DNA of 38,220 nucleotides, taken from the IMG/VR virus record IMGVR_UViG_3300048837_002355, positions 1-38,220 of that record. One strand, 5' to 3'. Numbering within the stretch: the stretch's first letter is position 1; every line of letters begins with the position of its first letter. The notes under the pieces were generated by a model. That model saw only the letters and a program-made list of their open reading frames with translations. It did not search any database and had not been told where the DNA came from. Source of the stretch: a virus. Of this stretch, positions 37,738-38,220 are shown in pieces. The translations under genes were made by a program, and so were the position numbers.

Positions 37738-38220
37738 ATGCTGACCATCACCCTCGACGATGCTGCGTTCCGCACTTACCTCAGAGATTTGCAAGACCGC
37801 ATGGTCGACCTCACAGGCGTCATGGAAGAGATCGGCGGCACGCTGGAGCGAAACACCCGAAACCGCTTCGAAACCCGCACCGACCCCAACGGCCGGCCCT
37901 GGAAAGTCTGGGCGGACTCCACCCGAGAAAGCTACCCGTTCGCTGGCTCCCCAGCCGCTGCAGGCATCGACGGCCCAGGCAACGGCAAGCTGCTCGACCG
38001 CTACGGCACCATGCTCGATGGCCTGAACTACCAGGCCAACAGCGACAGCGTGCGCATCGGCTTCGCCCAGCCGTATTCAACCTACCACGAGTACGGCACC
38101 AACCGAATGCCCCGCCGTGGCATGCTCACGGCCGACCCCAACGCCGCGACCCTGGGCGCCACCGACGAGGCGGCCGTCATTGATGTTCTGAACGCCTTTA
38201 TCCAAAATCTGTCGAGGTGA
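37738..38220 (+). CDS. Virion morphogenesis protein (Mu gpG-like)
   Basis: A 160-residue protein of the phage virion morphogenesis family (Mu gpG). Features: AFRTYLRDLQDRMVDLTGVM, ERNTRNRFETRTDPNGRPW, LLDRYGTMLDGLNYQ, VRIGFAQPYSTYHEYGTNRM and PRRGMLTADPN. It acts in head-tail joining or tail assembly. TAGGAG precedes ATG 37738. The stop codon is the last three bases of the window, so downstream genes and the second phage end are not visible. Confidence 0.92.
   Translation: MLTITLDDAAFRTYLRDLQDRMVDLTGVMEEIGGTLERNTRNRFETRTDPNGRPWKVWADSTRESYPFAGSPAAAGIDGPGNGKLLDRYGTMLDGLNYQANSDSVRIGFAQPYSTYHEYGTNRMPRRGMLTADPNAATLGATDEAAVIDVLNAFIQNLSR

Noticed and set aside
1-38220. tRNA or rRNA genes
   Set aside because: No cloverleaf with T-loop consensus or rRNA core sequence was noticed by eye; the 37610-37712 element lacks tRNA signatures.

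Overview
The window is almost entirely a transposable (Mu-like) siphovirus prophage of about 38 kb in a GC-rich genome. The host is probably a beta-proteobacterium of the Burkholderiales/Comamonadaceae type. This rests on codon use, on the flanking acyl-CoA ligase fragment, and on a host-style GC-rich palindromic element at 16351-16410. Transposase, target-DNA ATPase, Gam-like, GemA and Mor proteins, terminase, DUF935 portal, MuF, gpG, gpI and gp36/gp37 homologues place it with transposable phages. The long tape measure, single tail-tube gene and lack of sheath or baseplate genes point to a non-contractile B3/D3112-like tail rather than a Mu contractile tail. The gp16-type and gp17-type regulators resemble those of BcepMu.

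Layout. 1 to about 435 (minus): 3' end of a host fatty-acyl-CoA ligase, apparently cut by the prophage. About 436-728: phage end with repeats, a terminator and a hairpin. 729-10499 (minus): tail tip, fibre and decoration genes. 10589-18485 (minus): tail completion protein, tape measure, tail tube, head completion, capsid, protease/scaffold. 18620-28288 (minus): early operon, read from a repressor-controlled promoter at 28354-28383 through regulators, DUF3102 protein, transposase A, ATPase B, small early genes, Gam-like, GemA and the Mor activator, closing at a strong terminator (18555-18585). 28400-29373 (plus): repressor and a secreted DUF4124/BamE-like cargo protein. 29951-38220 (plus): endolysin, holin, nested Rz/Rz1, DUF2730-like protein, terminases, portal, MuF with a C-terminal toxin-like domain, gpG. 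The window stops at the last base of gpG, so the second phage end is not seen.

The most interesting signals are the following. (1) Three near-identical 20-bp motifs (29901-29920 plus; 10530-10549 minus; 18516-18535 minus) each lie exactly 33 nt before the ATG of the first gene of a late block, none of which has a Shine-Dalgarno site. They look like a late regulon, probably controlled by the Mor-family protein, that joins late blocks on opposite strands. (2) Late genes are split into divergent blocks around the early region: gpG ends one block and gpI starts the other. (3) The tail-hub protein has ten tryptophans at exactly 14-residue intervals. (4) MuF carries a PBECR-like nuclease domain and is followed by a 103-nt element bounded by an 11-bp inverted repeat. 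(5) The early promoter has a palindromic operator inside its spacer. (6) A Mor-like dimerisation motif without a DNA-binding domain is encoded first in the early operon.

Expected logic: the repressor blocks the leftward promoter. After induction A and B replicate the phage by transposition, Gam-like protein protects ends, Mor is made last, and the three late blocks are then switched on together.
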